64,000 bases of DNA from Labilibaculum antarcticum (GCF_002356295.1 NZ_AP018042.1:2016361-2080360); one strand, 5' to 3'. Positions 44,455-53,380 are shown, numbered from the stretch's first letter. The notes: a model not told the origin generated them from the sequence alone. Numbers and translations: made by a program.

Positions 44455-46170
44455 TCAATAAAAGGAGATGACAATTCCATTTGCCGTCACTTTCTCTTTT
44501 GTTCGTTCTATTTTTGACCCGGCAGGAATTTCAACCACTACCATTGCTTGGTTGCCCTCAATTAAAAAACTGCCTGTGCCATCAATTTTTCCAGCCACAA
44601 TCTTGCCAGAGACAATATCATATAGGTCAACTAAACTTTCCGATGAATAATCGATTTTCTTATCCTCATCGTAAGGGTTGAAATATAAATAAGTAGGATA
44701 GGAATCATTCTTATAAAAATCAGTCGCAAGACAGTCCAGTTGCAGAATCTTCTCCACATTTGTTTTCTTGATAATAGAACCAAAGATTCCTGAATGTGCC
44801 GATCCGTAGATACTAAACATAGATAATTTAGGTTGACTAACAACCCAATTCGGGCCATCGCCCAATGCTACCGGAGTAACTCCTTTAAACTTCTCTGTGT
44901 CGTATGCATCAACTTTCTTTAATCCCTCATAGGCTATTACATTACGGGTAATACTTTTATTTTCAGGCAAATACTGATTGCCATCCGGGATTTCGTAAGG
45001 ATAGAATAAACGAGAGGTATTTGCTGCATTTAGCATCCATTTCCCGATGGAGCGGGCATATTTTGGCTCGTAACGAACCATTGGTACCAGAGGCCAAGCC
45101 ATGTCGAAGGTGTTCATTAAAAAACCATATCCTCCATCCTGAGTCAGGCTTCCCTGTATACCGGAAACATCATAATCTCCCCAGTGATCTGAAATAATTC
45201 CCCAGCCAGTGCGACCATTTTTTGCAGTACACCCGTCGAAAGTCCAATCAAGTATTTTTGAAACGTCGTAGTTGGTTCCATGCTCGGCATTTAAACGAGC
45301 TGCCACATAGGCTCCAAAAGGCATTAGTACCTCGTAAAACCGACTTTCTTTCTGGCTCAACAAAGCCTCGGTTGCCGATTTAGCACCTTCCAGATAGCGA
45401 GGATCGCCAAATTTCTGATAAGCCGAGTAAAGCACATAAGCATGTCCTGCCGCAGCATCTTGCTGGTAAGGAATCTGATTTCGTTTCCCTTTCATCTCGG
45501 CATAGTCGAAATAGGAATAATCGTAATTTCCGTTCAAGGTTGAATCGGCCTTAAAGAATTGCTCGGCAATGGTTTTTTGAATCGCTTCTGCTCCTTCTAC
45601 ATTTGGCTGTAACTCCGAAACGGCATAATACAGAACATTTGGAAAAACATCATACCACCAGTCGCGGCCATATCCTCCACCCAAAAGCGCAACTTCCGGA
45701 CAAGTATTGTTCATCATGATATTCCAACCATTTTCGGTATTGAAATAATTCTGAACCATTTTAACAAAATTGAATCCCTTCTGATCGCGCTTATCGATTC
45801 CCACTAATCCGGCACTCATCAAAGCTCCCAATGAATTGATTGCTTCGTGAAATTCCCCATTATTTTTATCAGGACCTTGTCTCACATCACCAATAACAGT
45901 GTACAAACCAAATGTTGTCTGTGGAAGGTTTCTCTTTGCACTATCCAACCAAATAAAAGGTCGGAATTCACCTGTGGCATCAAAATCGAATATTGCTTCA
46001 TCGAAATTAACGGCCTTTTCATGCCAGTCGAGCATCTTATATGGCTGTGGCTGATTAGGCATGCTTTCCACACGACTAATCTTGAGCTCTTTTACAGCTG
46101 TATGTGTTTGTGTCGTACACGAGGCAAGAACGAAACAACATAGTAACCAAAATAAATATTTACGATTCAT
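44455..46170 (-). CDS. probable glycosidase-like lipoprotein, (alpha/alpha)6 type
   Basis: 571 residues, lipoprotein signal ending FVLASC. The mature part has helical-hairpin blocks with aromatic and acidic residues (FIWLDSAKRN, GGGYGRDWWYDVFPNVLYYAV, DYSYFDYAEMKGKRNQIPYQQDAAAGHAYVLY in pieces, GRTGWGIISDHWGDYDVSGIQG, QDGGYGFLMNTFDMAWPLVPMVRYEPKYA in pieces) and a small beta domain at the C-terminus. This resembles GH-like six-hairpin proteins seen in Bacteroidota glycan loci; no family can be named. Between the MFS transporter and susC genes, likely cotranscribed. Confidence 0.65.
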   Translation of the reverse strand: MNRKYLFWLLCCFVLASCTTQTHTAVKELKISRVESMPNQPQPYKMLDWHEKAVNFDEAIFDFDATGEFRPFIWLDSAKRNLPQTTFGLYTVIGDVRQGPDKNNGEFHEAINSLGALMSAGLVGIDKRDQKGFNFVKMVQNYFNTENGWNIMMNNTCPEVALLGGGYGRDWWYDVFPNVLYYAVSELQPNVEGAEAIQKTIAEQFFKADSTLNGNYDYSYFDYAEMKGKRNQIPYQQDAAAGHAYVLYSAYQKFGDPRYLEGAKSATEALLSQKESRFYEVLMPFGAYVAARLNAEHGTNYDVSKILDWTFDGCTAKNGRTGWGIISDHWGDYDVSGIQGSLTQDGGYGFLMNTFDMAWPLVPMVRYEPKYARSIGKWMLNAANTSRLFYPYEIPDGNQYLPENKSITRNVIAYEGLKKVDAYDTEKFKGVTPVALGDGPNWVVSQPKLSMFSIYGSAHSGIFGSIIKKTNVEKILQLDCLATDFYKNDSYPTYLYFNPYDEDKKIDYSSESLVDLYDIVSGKIVAGKIDGTGSFLIEGNQAMVVVEIPAGSKIERTKEKVTANGIVISFY

Positions 46171-46247
46171 CTCTTGATAGATTTAGGTTTTTTATATTTT
46201 CAGAATTGACCTTAAATTATTTTTTTATTTCAAAGCTTGTAAAGCAA

Positions 46248-47576
46248 TTAAACTGCAGGTTTTACTGCAGATGTATCACTTACATCTTCCAATTTTACAT
46301 TCAAGTCATTTGATTTAAATTCCTCTTTATCCGTATGTCTGATAATCATCTTGGCTACAGGAATAGAGATTAATTGCAGTAGTGCAATTATCAGTAAAGA
46401 ATACTTAAGAGCGAACACTTCCGAAACATAGTGCGTTAGTAACAAAAACATCACTAATCCGAATACCCGTCCTACAAAAAGTCCAAATTCATGATTAAAG
46501 ATGTAAGCAAATTCGTTTCGTTTCTCCTTTCTAGATAGCACATCAATAACTCTCATCTGAATCGGAAAATAGGCAATATCGTGCAAGGGTCTGAATAAAA
46601 CCATCGCCAACATAAACACCATTGCACCTGTTGCCGAGAACATGATTGCATTGGCCATTGTACCTGCAACAAAAATGAGTAAACCCACTGTAAATATGTA
46701 GATGCGATGTTCCGGTTTAGAAAATCGTCCCAGCAAATACAGTACAATTGCCGTTACGATTCCGCTTATAGCCTGAATGGTTCCCAAGGATCCTTCGTCA
46801 CCAATTAAATACATAATTAGAATAGCCGGTGCTGTCACCAAATATCCCTGTGCAAGTCCTTTTAATCCGGCCAGGAACAGCATTTTGTGCCATAATCTGT
46901 CAAAGTGGAAATGCAGAAATTTCTTTTGTTTCGGATTTTTAAATTTTTCCTTATGGATTACAATGGATGAAATAATTGTTAGAATGAATACACCAAGCGT
47001 AATGAACTGATAAGCCCGATGCTCACCAAACCATCCCATTGTTTTTGAAGATATGATAAACCACCCAACAAATAAAGGGATGATAATGGATGTAATCGTA
47101 AAGAAAAAGGTTTCCAGTCCGTAATAGTAATTTCGATTCTTATCGTTTGTGGTATCCAGAGCCAGAAAATCCCGGTTGGCCCAGAAAAAACCAAAAGATG
47201 CTCCCATTATTAATCCAGAAAAAACAACTCCTACAAAATTAAGATGATCAAGCGTCATCATAAACAACATGGATATACCACTTAACAGCATTCCAAAACT
47301 GTATAAATTGGCGATTTTGATTTTTTTCAAGAGAAAACCATTGATAAAGAATGTAAGCGGTATTCCGGTATAAATAGCCAGCTGATAATAGGCTACCATT
47401 GTAAAATCGTTATTGGTGAAACGCATGATATAGGCACTCACAAATATATCGACCACAGGAAGCACAAAAGCATAAATCATATTGGTAATCAACAGAACCC
47501 TCATATCGCGAGGGTTGCTGAGAAAAAAATAATACTCTGAGAGCATTTTTTTCAATAATTTAGAAATAGCAGCCAT
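46248..47576 (-). CDS. MFS oligosaccharide transporter
   Basis: 442-residue major-facilitator protein with about 12 hydrophobic helices and the central cytoplasmic loop (HKEKFKNPKQKKFLHFHFDRLW). Features: LITNMIYAFVLPVVDIFVSAYIMRF, GLIMGASFGFFWANRDFLAL, GLETFFFTITSIIIPLF and FRPLHDIAYFPIQMRVIDVLSRKEKRNEFAYIFNHEFGLF read as blocks. Placed between GH130 (3 bp away, same transcript) and a glycosidase-like gene, it probably imports the oligosaccharide that the cytoplasmic GH130 cleaves. MFS plus GH130 pairs are known from N-glycan/mannan loci of Bacteroides. Confidence 0.85.
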   Translation of the reverse strand: MAAISKLLKKMLSEYYFFLSNPRDMRVLLITNMIYAFVLPVVDIFVSAYIMRFTNNDFTMVAYYQLAIYTGIPLTFFINGFLLKKIKIANLYSFGMLLSGISMLFMMTLDHLNFVGVVFSGLIMGASFGFFWANRDFLALDTTNDKNRNYYYGLETFFFTITSIIIPLFVGWFIISSKTMGWFGEHRAYQFITLGVFILTIISSIVIHKEKFKNPKQKKFLHFHFDRLWHKMLFLAGLKGLAQGYLVTAPAILIMYLIGDEGSLGTIQAISGIVTAIVLYLLGRFSKPEHRIYIFTVGLLIFVAGTMANAIMFSATGAMVFMLAMVLFRPLHDIAYFPIQMRVIDVLSRKEKRNEFAYIFNHEFGLFVGRVFGLVMFLLLTHYVSEVFALKYSLLIIALLQLISIPVAKMIIRHTDKEEFKSNDLNVKLEDVSDTSAVKPAV

Positions 47577-47579
47577 AAA

Positions 47580-48626
47580 TTAATAGTTTAACGATTGTAA
47601 AATTTCACTTATAGAGAATTCAGCCCCACAAATCACTTCATCTGAAGCTCCGTAGTAAATTGTAATCGTATCGCCTGTAACGATATGTCCATTGGTAAAA
47701 ACCACATTGCCGAAAAATCCGGTTTTCTCATATTCCATAATGGGTTCCATAATGGGTTCCTCGCTGCGGGCAAGCACTATCGAAGGATCATTTAAATCCA
47801 ATAGTAAAGCACCCAAACAATATCTGTTTTCTTTTGTTGCTCCGTGGTAAATTTCCAGCCAGCCCTTTTCGGTTCTAATGGGCGCTGAACCGGCACCAAG
47901 TCTAGCACTATCCCATTTTCCGGCTCGTGTTTTTGCCAGCAATTGATGGTTTCCCCAATGAATACAATCGGGCGATTCAGCAATCCAAATGTAATTCCCT
48001 CCTAATTCGGGACTACTCGGACGATGAAGTGCATAATATTTACCGTTAATCTTTTCTTCGAAAATGGCACAATCCTTATTGTGTGGTGGGAAAATCATTC
48101 CGCGACGATCAAACTGTTTCCAATCTTTAGTCTGGATATAACCAACTCCAACCCCATGGGCAGAAACCTTTGTATAGGTCAAATGATATCCATCATTCAT
48201 TGTTGCAACCCGACAATCTTCTATTCCGAAAGTTTCCTGAGAACCGACTCCCATAATTGGAGCGTAACCATCAGGCTCTGCGAAAGCAATATTATCATCG
48301 CTGCAAACCAATCGAAGATGAGAAAGAGTGGTTAGGTAATAATCTCCTTTATAAATAACAATCCTTGGATCGGATAAATCTAAATCGGCATCGTTTTCGT
48401 CGAAACTTAAAATTTCAATTACTCCATCCTTATTATATACAGGAAAGCTAACTTTCCCCTCCTCTTGTTTAGGGCGTTCTGCCACCCGAAGCAATAACCA
48501 AGTTTTATTATTATAGCGAAACACACCAGGGTTTAACAAACATTCAATCTCCATCCCTACCATACTTGGCATGATGTCTTTTGGTGCGAGCAAGGGGTTC
48601 TGCTCAAATCTCTTTGCGATATCCAT
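47580..48626 (-). CDS. glycoside hydrolase family 130, enzyme 2
   Basis: 348-residue cytoplasmic five-bladed propeller enzyme. Blocks: RFEQNPLLAPKDIMPS, ECLLNPGVFRYNNKTWLLLRVAERP, LSDPRIVIYKGDYYLTTLSHLRL, and the catalytic segment FGIEDCRVATM, where Pro of the usual EDPR is replaced by Cys while the catalytic Asp stays. Then HRPSSPELGGNYIWIAESPD, RLGAGSAPIRTEKGWLEIYHG and FFGNVVFTNG. A 12-bp in-frame tandem duplication (EEPIMEPIMEYE) sits at about 47734-47760. Head of the minus-strand unit with the MFS gene 3 bp behind. Confidence 0.92.
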   Translation of the reverse strand: MDIAKRFEQNPLLAPKDIMPSMVGMEIECLLNPGVFRYNNKTWLLLRVAERPKQEEGKVSFPVYNKDGVIEILSFDENDADLDLSDPRIVIYKGDYYLTTLSHLRLVCSDDNIAFAEPDGYAPIMGVGSQETFGIEDCRVATMNDGYHLTYTKVSAHGVGVGYIQTKDWKQFDRRGMIFPPHNKDCAIFEEKINGKYYALHRPSSPELGGNYIWIAESPDCIHWGNHQLLAKTRAGKWDSARLGAGSAPIRTEKGWLEIYHGATKENRYCLGALLLDLNDPSIVLARSEEPIMEPIMEYEKTGFFGNVVFTNGHIVTGDTITIYYGASDEVICGAEFSISEILQSLNY

Positions 48627-49175
48627 AGTTCTATTCTTTTTCTACAACAAAGAACGACCATTTCATACTCCCAAAGGTTACCTATACTTCCATTTATGTG
48701 TGTAATAGCTTTTAATTGGAGACAATGGGAACATACTATACAGAATTGAAACTATAGTAAACACATCGATACTAGTGTACTAAAAATAAATACTGACAAT
48801 CGAAGTATTTATTTGATTACTGCATTCACCATTACATGAAAATCTTTAATTTTGAGACTATGGAACACACCTTCTATTTTATGGCCTGTGATTCGACTTA
48901 CTACTCATTAGTAAGAAACTCAACTATTTTAGACGAACATCATGAGGTGAAAAATCTATACTGAATAAAAAAGAGACGGAACTAAAATACTAAAGATAAG
49001 TACCATGATTGGTTAGTTAGCGACGATTTAAAAGAATGGACTTCATTGTTTGATACAAGAACAAAGGAATAAATTCGAATAGCCAAACGCGAAAAAAAAG
49101 TCGAAAAGCAAATTTTTTAAAATAACAGCCCTATATTTAAGCGTATTTAAAAAACATCTTATCTAAATTATTAAA
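48627..49175. other. intergenic region, divergent promoters
   Basis: Non-coding AT-rich gap between GH130 (minus) and a cupin-type gene (plus). At 48998-49008 it holds AAGTACCATGA, an 11-base exact match to the core of the rdhA promoter element. Nothing else recognised. Confidence 0.45.
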
Positions 49176-50000
49176 ATGAAAAAGCATATAACAACTATCC
49201 TATTTCTATTATCATTTGTGGTAAGCTTGTACAGTCAAGAAATTCCAATTGAAAATCTAAAGACACAATTACATGAAAATACGCAACAATATTCCAAATC
49301 AATTCTAGAAAATGAAATTAAAGGTATTCATGTTGCGCACATAGCTCTTACAGGCGAAAATCCAATAATAGATTATTCTAAAGAAGGTTACAAAACAATA
49401 TACTTGTTTGTAAAAGGTAAGGGAAATGTAATTGCCGCGAATACAAGTTATGAGATTATTCCGGAAACGATCTTATTACCCAATATCGTTAAAAATATCA
49501 CGATTAAAACAGCAAAAAACGATACCCTGCACTACCTAAAAATAACAAGTAAATTAAGTGATCAAGACCTTAAAGATTTAAAAGAATTTCCAGCTAGCAA
49601 CACTCAAAATGTATATTATTCGAAATTCACAGATTGCCAATCATATACCGAACCAATTAAAAGTCCAAATACAATAAGTCGTACAATACTCCCTAACAAA
49701 TACATTCCTAGAATTGCGATGGGAACAGTTCAAACAAAAGGTCCCGATAAAGTTGGTGCTCATGAACATCCAATGTTAGAACAATTATTTTTAGGTTTAT
49801 CAAAAAATAATTGTGTTGTTTATGCTGATGATGCTAAAGTAGATTTTTCGCAATATTCTGTACTTCACATCCCATTAGCTTCAAGTCATTCTGTTTCCGT
49901 TGAAAAAAACGAAATTATGTATTATGTTTGGATGGATTTCTTTTTAGATAAAAAAGGGGAAGAATGGCTAAAAACTCATAATGTAAATGATGACAACTAG
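49176..50000 (+). CDS. secreted bicupin-like protein
   Basis: 274 residues, signal peptide MKKHITTILFLLSFVVSLYSQ. Two cupin-like halves: the first (about 50-125) has IIDYSKEGYKTIYLFVKGKGNVIAAN and LLPNIVKNI; the second (about 170-265) has RIAMGTVQTKGPDKVGAHEHPMLEQLFLGL, with the HEHP and Glu metal-type positions, and VLHIPLASSHSVSVEKNE. It could bind a metal or a small ligand in the periplasm; no enzymatic function is evident. Convergent with the rdhC-like gene, 15 bp apart. A link to the dehalogenase locus is only a possibility, from the element match upstream. Confidence 0.72.
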   Translation: MKKHITTILFLLSFVVSLYSQEIPIENLKTQLHENTQQYSKSILENEIKGIHVAHIALTGENPIIDYSKEGYKTIYLFVKGKGNVIAANTSYEIIPETILLPNIVKNITIKTAKNDTLHYLKITSKLSDQDLKDLKEFPASNTQNVYYSKFTDCQSYTEPIKSPNTISRTILPNKYIPRIAMGTVQTKGPDKVGAHEHPMLEQLFLGLSKNNCVVYADDAKVDFSQYSVLHIPLASSHSVSVEKNEIMYYVWMDFFLDKKGEEWLKTHNVNDDN

Positions 50001-50015
50001 TCACAATCATTTTTG

Positions 50016-51200
50016 TTAAGGGTTTGCTCTTTTTGCTTTCCATTTGTTCATTATCAATCTTCTTACATGAGTAAAATGATCTGCCACAGCACCTATCGGA
50101 CATAGATAAGTACACCACGGTCTTTTAACAAACATTGATGAGACTAAAATGATTCCCAATATCGCAAATTGGAAATTACTTCCCGTTAGTTTAAACAAAG
50201 TCCCAAATATTTCGTAGCTCGTTACACCGGGATTTCTTACTAATAATGCTACAACAATGGCAAACAGAGTTATTATTCGTAAGGTCCACTTAAACACCAT
50301 CTTAAATTTCCCAGCCGATCTTGGTTTTGCTCCTCCCACCAATCCCATGCACTCTTGAGCGGCTCCAAATGGGCAAAACCATTGACAATACGGGTTTTTA
50401 TTATCTACGGTAAGTACAAGAAAAATACCCCCCAAAAGCAGATACCAATACAAATGCGAATGTAAGGGAGGAAAATACCCCAAAAGCAACTGGTTTATCA
50501 TGGAAAGTGTAAAAGGTTGATTGTAATAAAATCCGATTACAAATAGGCCGACGAGCATGGTTCCCCACCTAGCTATTTTTGTGTGTTTAAAGGTTTTTTT
50601 ATGAGCGAAATATCCCACTGCAAAAAGTAAGAGCAAAACCATTTCAGCAGTACCAAACTGTATGGTGGGTGATTCTTCTTTCGGAACATCAAAACCAAGC
50701 ACATTGGCTGCAATAAACCGGTTCCCTTTTTTTGAGGCTTCCAATATAGCTCGAGACGAATAAGTAGCACTTGAAATACCATCTACCTCTTTGCCCAGTG
50801 AATAGTCTTCTTGATACGATTTGCCAATAATTCGATCTAAAAACTTAGCATCGAGAACTTTTTTTAGATAGGAAGGGGTTTCTTTTGAGTTAACTACTGC
50901 TAAATCAAACACTTTCCCTTTTTGATCAACAGCAACAGCCATTAGTAGTGGACCACCATAACCCATTGATGATTCCATGGTCAGATACCCTAACTGTTCT
51001 TCTTCCGAATTGTAAATTTTGTAAGTCGCTTCGTCAATTTTTTCCAATTTGACGATCTCAGGCATTTTTGCCTTAACCGAGGAAAGGATATCTGCACCCT
51101 CCAATTGCCTTCCAACGAACCAAGCTATTATTACTACCAGCATGGCAATAATAGCCAACCATGATTCTATTTTCTTACTATTTATTTTACTACTAGCCAT
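50016..51200 (-). CDS. rdhC: RdhC-like FMN-binding, CxxxCP membrane protein (NosR/NirI family)
   Basis: 394 residues. N-terminal TM helix, then a periplasmic FMN-binding domain (about 45-170) with DGISSATYSSRA at 140-151; Thr146 is the candidate for covalent FMN attachment, though Ser144 replaces the usual Gly of the SGAT motif. Five further hydrophobic helices follow, with two CxxxCP motifs: CQWFCPFGAAQEC and CTYLCPIGAV. This architecture is that of RdhC, accessory to reductive dehalogenases, and of NosR/NirI; it may move electrons from quinol to the periplasm or serve maturation. The gene lies 204 bp after rdhB, behind a hairpin, with its own -7 box. The name rests on context. Confidence 0.83.
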   Translation of the reverse strand: MASSKINSKKIESWLAIIAMLVVIIAWFVGRQLEGADILSSVKAKMPEIVKLEKIDEATYKIYNSEEEQLGYLTMESSMGYGGPLLMAVAVDQKGKVFDLAVVNSKETPSYLKKVLDAKFLDRIIGKSYQEDYSLGKEVDGISSATYSSRAILEASKKGNRFIAANVLGFDVPKEESPTIQFGTAEMVLLLLFAVGYFAHKKTFKHTKIARWGTMLVGLFVIGFYYNQPFTLSMINQLLLGYFPPLHSHLYWYLLLGGIFLVLTVDNKNPYCQWFCPFGAAQECMGLVGGAKPRSAGKFKMVFKWTLRIITLFAIVVALLVRNPGVTSYEIFGTLFKLTGSNFQFAILGIILVSSMFVKRPWCTYLCPIGAVADHFTHVRRLIMNKWKAKRANP

Positions 51201-51291
51201 TGTACTGCATTAGAATATCGACTATCCACCTTTTTTTGTTTCTGGATAGCCTGAGTGTTTAACATGTTTTGATTTATAATCGATATAATCA

Positions 51292-51299
51292 CAAATCTA
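51292..51299 (-). promoter_or_regulatory. possible rdhC-like gene promoter, -7 box
   Basis: TAGATTTG on the minus strand, 91 bp upstream of the rdhC ATG; the same octamer precedes the AraC gene (55548). No -33 TTTG. Confidence 0.4.
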
Positions 51300-51319
51300 T
51301 ATGGATTCTCTTAAATAAG

Positions 51320-51352
51320 TAAGACTATAAACATATAATGTTTATAGTCTTA
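51320..51352 (-). terminator. strong AT-rich hairpin between rdhB and rdhC
   Basis: TAAGACTATAAACA-TATAA-TGTTTATAGTCTTA, perfect 14-bp arms. It may end or attenuate the rdhAB transcript before rdhC, or stabilise its 3' end. Confidence 0.6.
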
Positions 51353-51404
51353 TTCCTCATACAAATCAATTACAAATAAATAGATCTACTTATCATTATA
51401 TAGA

Positions 51405-51719
51405 TCATAAATTAATTTTTTTATTTTTAGCAGCTCTCTTCGTTAAGGATCTGAATACAACGACAGCCATTATTAGAATAGGCATTCCCATAAACACAAC
51501 AGAAAGCCATGCTGCCTGGGGTTCAAACTCTTGAAAAGATGCAATAAAGGTTTGACTCATAAACATAAAAGTAACAAAGCTCAGAATCACTAAAATCCAC
51601 TCGTACCAAACTAATTTTAAATTAGCATTTTTTAGAATGTGCCATATCATAACAGCTCCTCCACCCATTAAAAAACCGACCAAAACATACCAGAACCAAA
51701 TCCAACTAATTAATTTCAT
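51405..51719 (-). CDS. rdhB: RdhB-like membrane anchor of the reductive dehalogenase
   Basis: 104 residues with three hydrophobic helices (ISWIWFWYVLVGFLMGG, WILVILSFVTFMFMSQ, SVVFMGMPILIMAVVVF). Length and topology match RdhB anchors, which hold the exported RdhA at the outer face of the inner membrane. Family-type motifs are WYEW between helices 1 and 2, and EFEPQAAW, with Glu and Trp expected on the extracytoplasmic side. 83 bp behind rdhA with a hairpin in between. Small anchors diverge quickly, so the call leans on position, size and topology. Confidence 0.78.
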   Translation of the reverse strand: MKLISWIWFWYVLVGFLMGGGAVMIWHILKNANLKLVWYEWILVILSFVTFMFMSQTFIASFQEFEPQAAWLSVVFMGMPILIMAVVVFRSLTKRAAKNKKINL

Positions 51720-51757
51720 ATAATTATAATTTTATTTTATTTGCCCTATGGAACTCA

Positions 51758-51773
51758 TCCCGAATAGTCGGGA
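51758..51773 (-). other. rdhA-rdhB intergenic hairpin
   Basis: TCCCGA-ATAG-TCGGGA, perfect 6-bp arms. No T-run, so more likely an mRNA-stabilising or processing element that could raise rdhA over rdhB. It shares CCCGAATAG with the hairpin at 53690. Confidence 0.45.
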
Positions 51774-51802
51774 CTCGTTTCATGGGGTTTCCCTTTATAT
51801 TA

Positions 51803-53260
51803 TTATGAACGTGATTTATCTAAACCGTATAGAGGAATATCCATTGGATCAAGATCCCATGGTGTTTCAGTAAGATCCCCTTCTTCTCCATAGCCAAACA
51901 CATCATCCATTTTTCGAATTGCTGAATTCAACATAGGCGTAGTTCCGATTGATAATTTAATTAGGTCATGTATTACGGCGTCATCAAATTTTGTAAACGG
52001 ACAAACAGTTTGACAGCGACTACAATCTGGTTCGCCTCCCAACATATAGGTATAACACTTTTTGGCATCCATATACCATCCTTTAATACCTTTTGCTTGA
52101 CAGGCAGCATCACCACCCCAGAATGGTTTATCTTCCATGCTAATGGCACCAGAAGGACACATTTCGCCACATTTCTTACAGGTCTCACAAAATTTGGTAA
52201 TACCGGCATCTATCGGTTTTGTTACTGCCAACGGCATGTCTGTAATTGTTATCATTACAGTTCTTATATCGGTTCCATATTTTGGACTAACCAGTATTCC
52301 TGCTCTACCATATTCTCCAAGTCCCGCCATCACTCCAAAACCTACCGAACGTCCCATAGATTCAGTATCTCCTCCATAGGCTTGATATCCTAAACCTCTT
52401 AAGAATACACTCAATCTATTTCCGAAAATATTAGCTCTAGAATAACTCATTGTATTACTAGAAGCCCAGCTCATTCTCTCTGAGTATTGCTGCATCCATA
52501 ACGACTGAGGTACAAGAGAACATATTGCCCACAACTCTTTATTTGGTAGAACAAATTTGTTGTTTTCTGGCTCTGCATATCCTCTCTCAACCTCTTCAAA
52601 TTGAATCTTACCCCAAAGTAATTTCTTTGTTTTTTCGTCAAGCTTTACAAAGCCCATATCAGCAGCCCCTATAATTCTTCCAGCTGTTCTTAACATTTTG
52701 GAGTTTTCCTCTGGTGTACCTTGATGTTTTTCTACGCCATAATCTTCTGGAGTATAATACATAGTAGGATGCTCCCACTTAGGATTCGACTTAACGTCAG
52801 CACCTGCCCATGGCGCAGCTAAATCAGCACCAGAACGTCCTCCCCAACCCCAACAGTTAGCGTCCGCTAAAGCTCTGTCTTTTAGCGACAGCCCAGGAAC
52901 ATTATCTTGAACATTTTTCTTGGTAGATTCAATGTTCTTATTGTATATATCAAAGTATTCTTTTGGATTTTCCCAGGAAGCAGGATTAAATAATGTATTC
53001 TCGGGACCATGGAATATTTCCAGATTCTCCCAATCAATTTCTACTGTAGGCTCATCCACCTCTTTAACCCAGAACGGTAATTTCCGTTCAGCTAAAGGGG
53101 AAATCATCATTTCATCCAGATTTTTAGATCCATCAACACCCAATCCAGAAGCACCGAATCCTACGAAACCTAATCCCACAGCTCCAGCTCCTACTCCTAT
53201 TTTTTTCATAAAATCTCTTCGACCTACTGTTGACTGGCATTTTTCCTTTGACTTTCCCAT
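51803..53260 (-). CDS. rdhA: reductive dehalogenase catalytic subunit (Tat-exported, corrinoid/Fe-S)
   Basis: 485 residues. The N-terminus has a Tat motif (Arg14-Arg15 in GRRDFMKKIG) and a hydrophobic signal (GVGAGAVGLGFVGFGASG). The C-terminal half has LSVFLRGLGYQAYGG, GELGR-like GLGEYGRAGILVSPKYGTDIR, and two iron-sulfur motifs: Cys358-x2-Cys361-x2-Cys364-x3-Cys368-Pro, and Cys402-x10-Cys413-x2-Cys416-x3-Cys420-Pro. This is the RdhA plan (corrinoid domain then two 4Fe-4S clusters). The relative QueG lacks a Tat signal and anchor gene. The organohalide cannot be read from sequence. Its promoter carries the element shared with the DUF4405 gene. Confidence 0.9.
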   Translation of the reverse strand: MGKSKEKCQSTVGRRDFMKKIGVGAGAVGLGFVGFGASGLGVDGSKNLDEMMISPLAERKLPFWVKEVDEPTVEIDWENLEIFHGPENTLFNPASWENPKEYFDIYNKNIESTKKNVQDNVPGLSLKDRALADANCWGWGGRSGADLAAPWAGADVKSNPKWEHPTMYYTPEDYGVEKHQGTPEENSKMLRTAGRIIGAADMGFVKLDEKTKKLLWGKIQFEEVERGYAEPENNKFVLPNKELWAICSLVPQSLWMQQYSERMSWASSNTMSYSRANIFGNRLSVFLRGLGYQAYGGDTESMGRSVGFGVMAGLGEYGRAGILVSPKYGTDIRTVMITITDMPLAVTKPIDAGITKFCETCKKCGEMCPSGAISMEDKPFWGGDAACQAKGIKGWYMDAKKCYTYMLGGEPDCSRCQTVCPFTKFDDAVIHDLIKLSIGTTPMLNSAIRKMDDVFGYGEEGDLTETPWDLDPMDIPLYGLDKSRS

Positions 53261-53313
53261 TTTGAACTCAGTTTATATTCGACACCTAATTTCTCTGTTG
53301 AATGTATTCTAGG

Positions 53314-53321
53314 CAAATATA
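53314..53321 (-). promoter_or_regulatory. rdhA promoter, -7 box
   Basis: TATATTTG on the minus strand (TAnnTTTG), 53 bp before the rdhA ATG and 22 bp from the shared element. There is no TTTG at -33, as expected for an activator-dependent promoter. Confidence 0.6.
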
Positions 53322-53343
53322 AAAGATTAGGCTAGTGATGATG

Positions 53344-53380
53344 AGAGACTAAATGCGGATTTCATGGTACTTTTCAACGA
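53344..53380 (-). promoter_or_regulatory. 37-bp activator element copy A (rdhA promoter)
   Basis: Matches the element at 54496-54532 at 29 of 37 positions by my count, including AGAGACTA and TGGTACTTTTC (plus-strand sense). It sits just upstream of the -7 box, where an AraC-type activator would bind, and the araC gene is in the same cluster. Confidence 0.65.

Noticed and set aside
51803-53260. Epoxyqueuosine reductase QueG instead of reductive dehalogenase
   Set aside because: QueG is shorter, cytoplasmic and without a Tat signal; here a twin-Arg signal, a small three-helix anchor gene and an RdhC-type gene follow.
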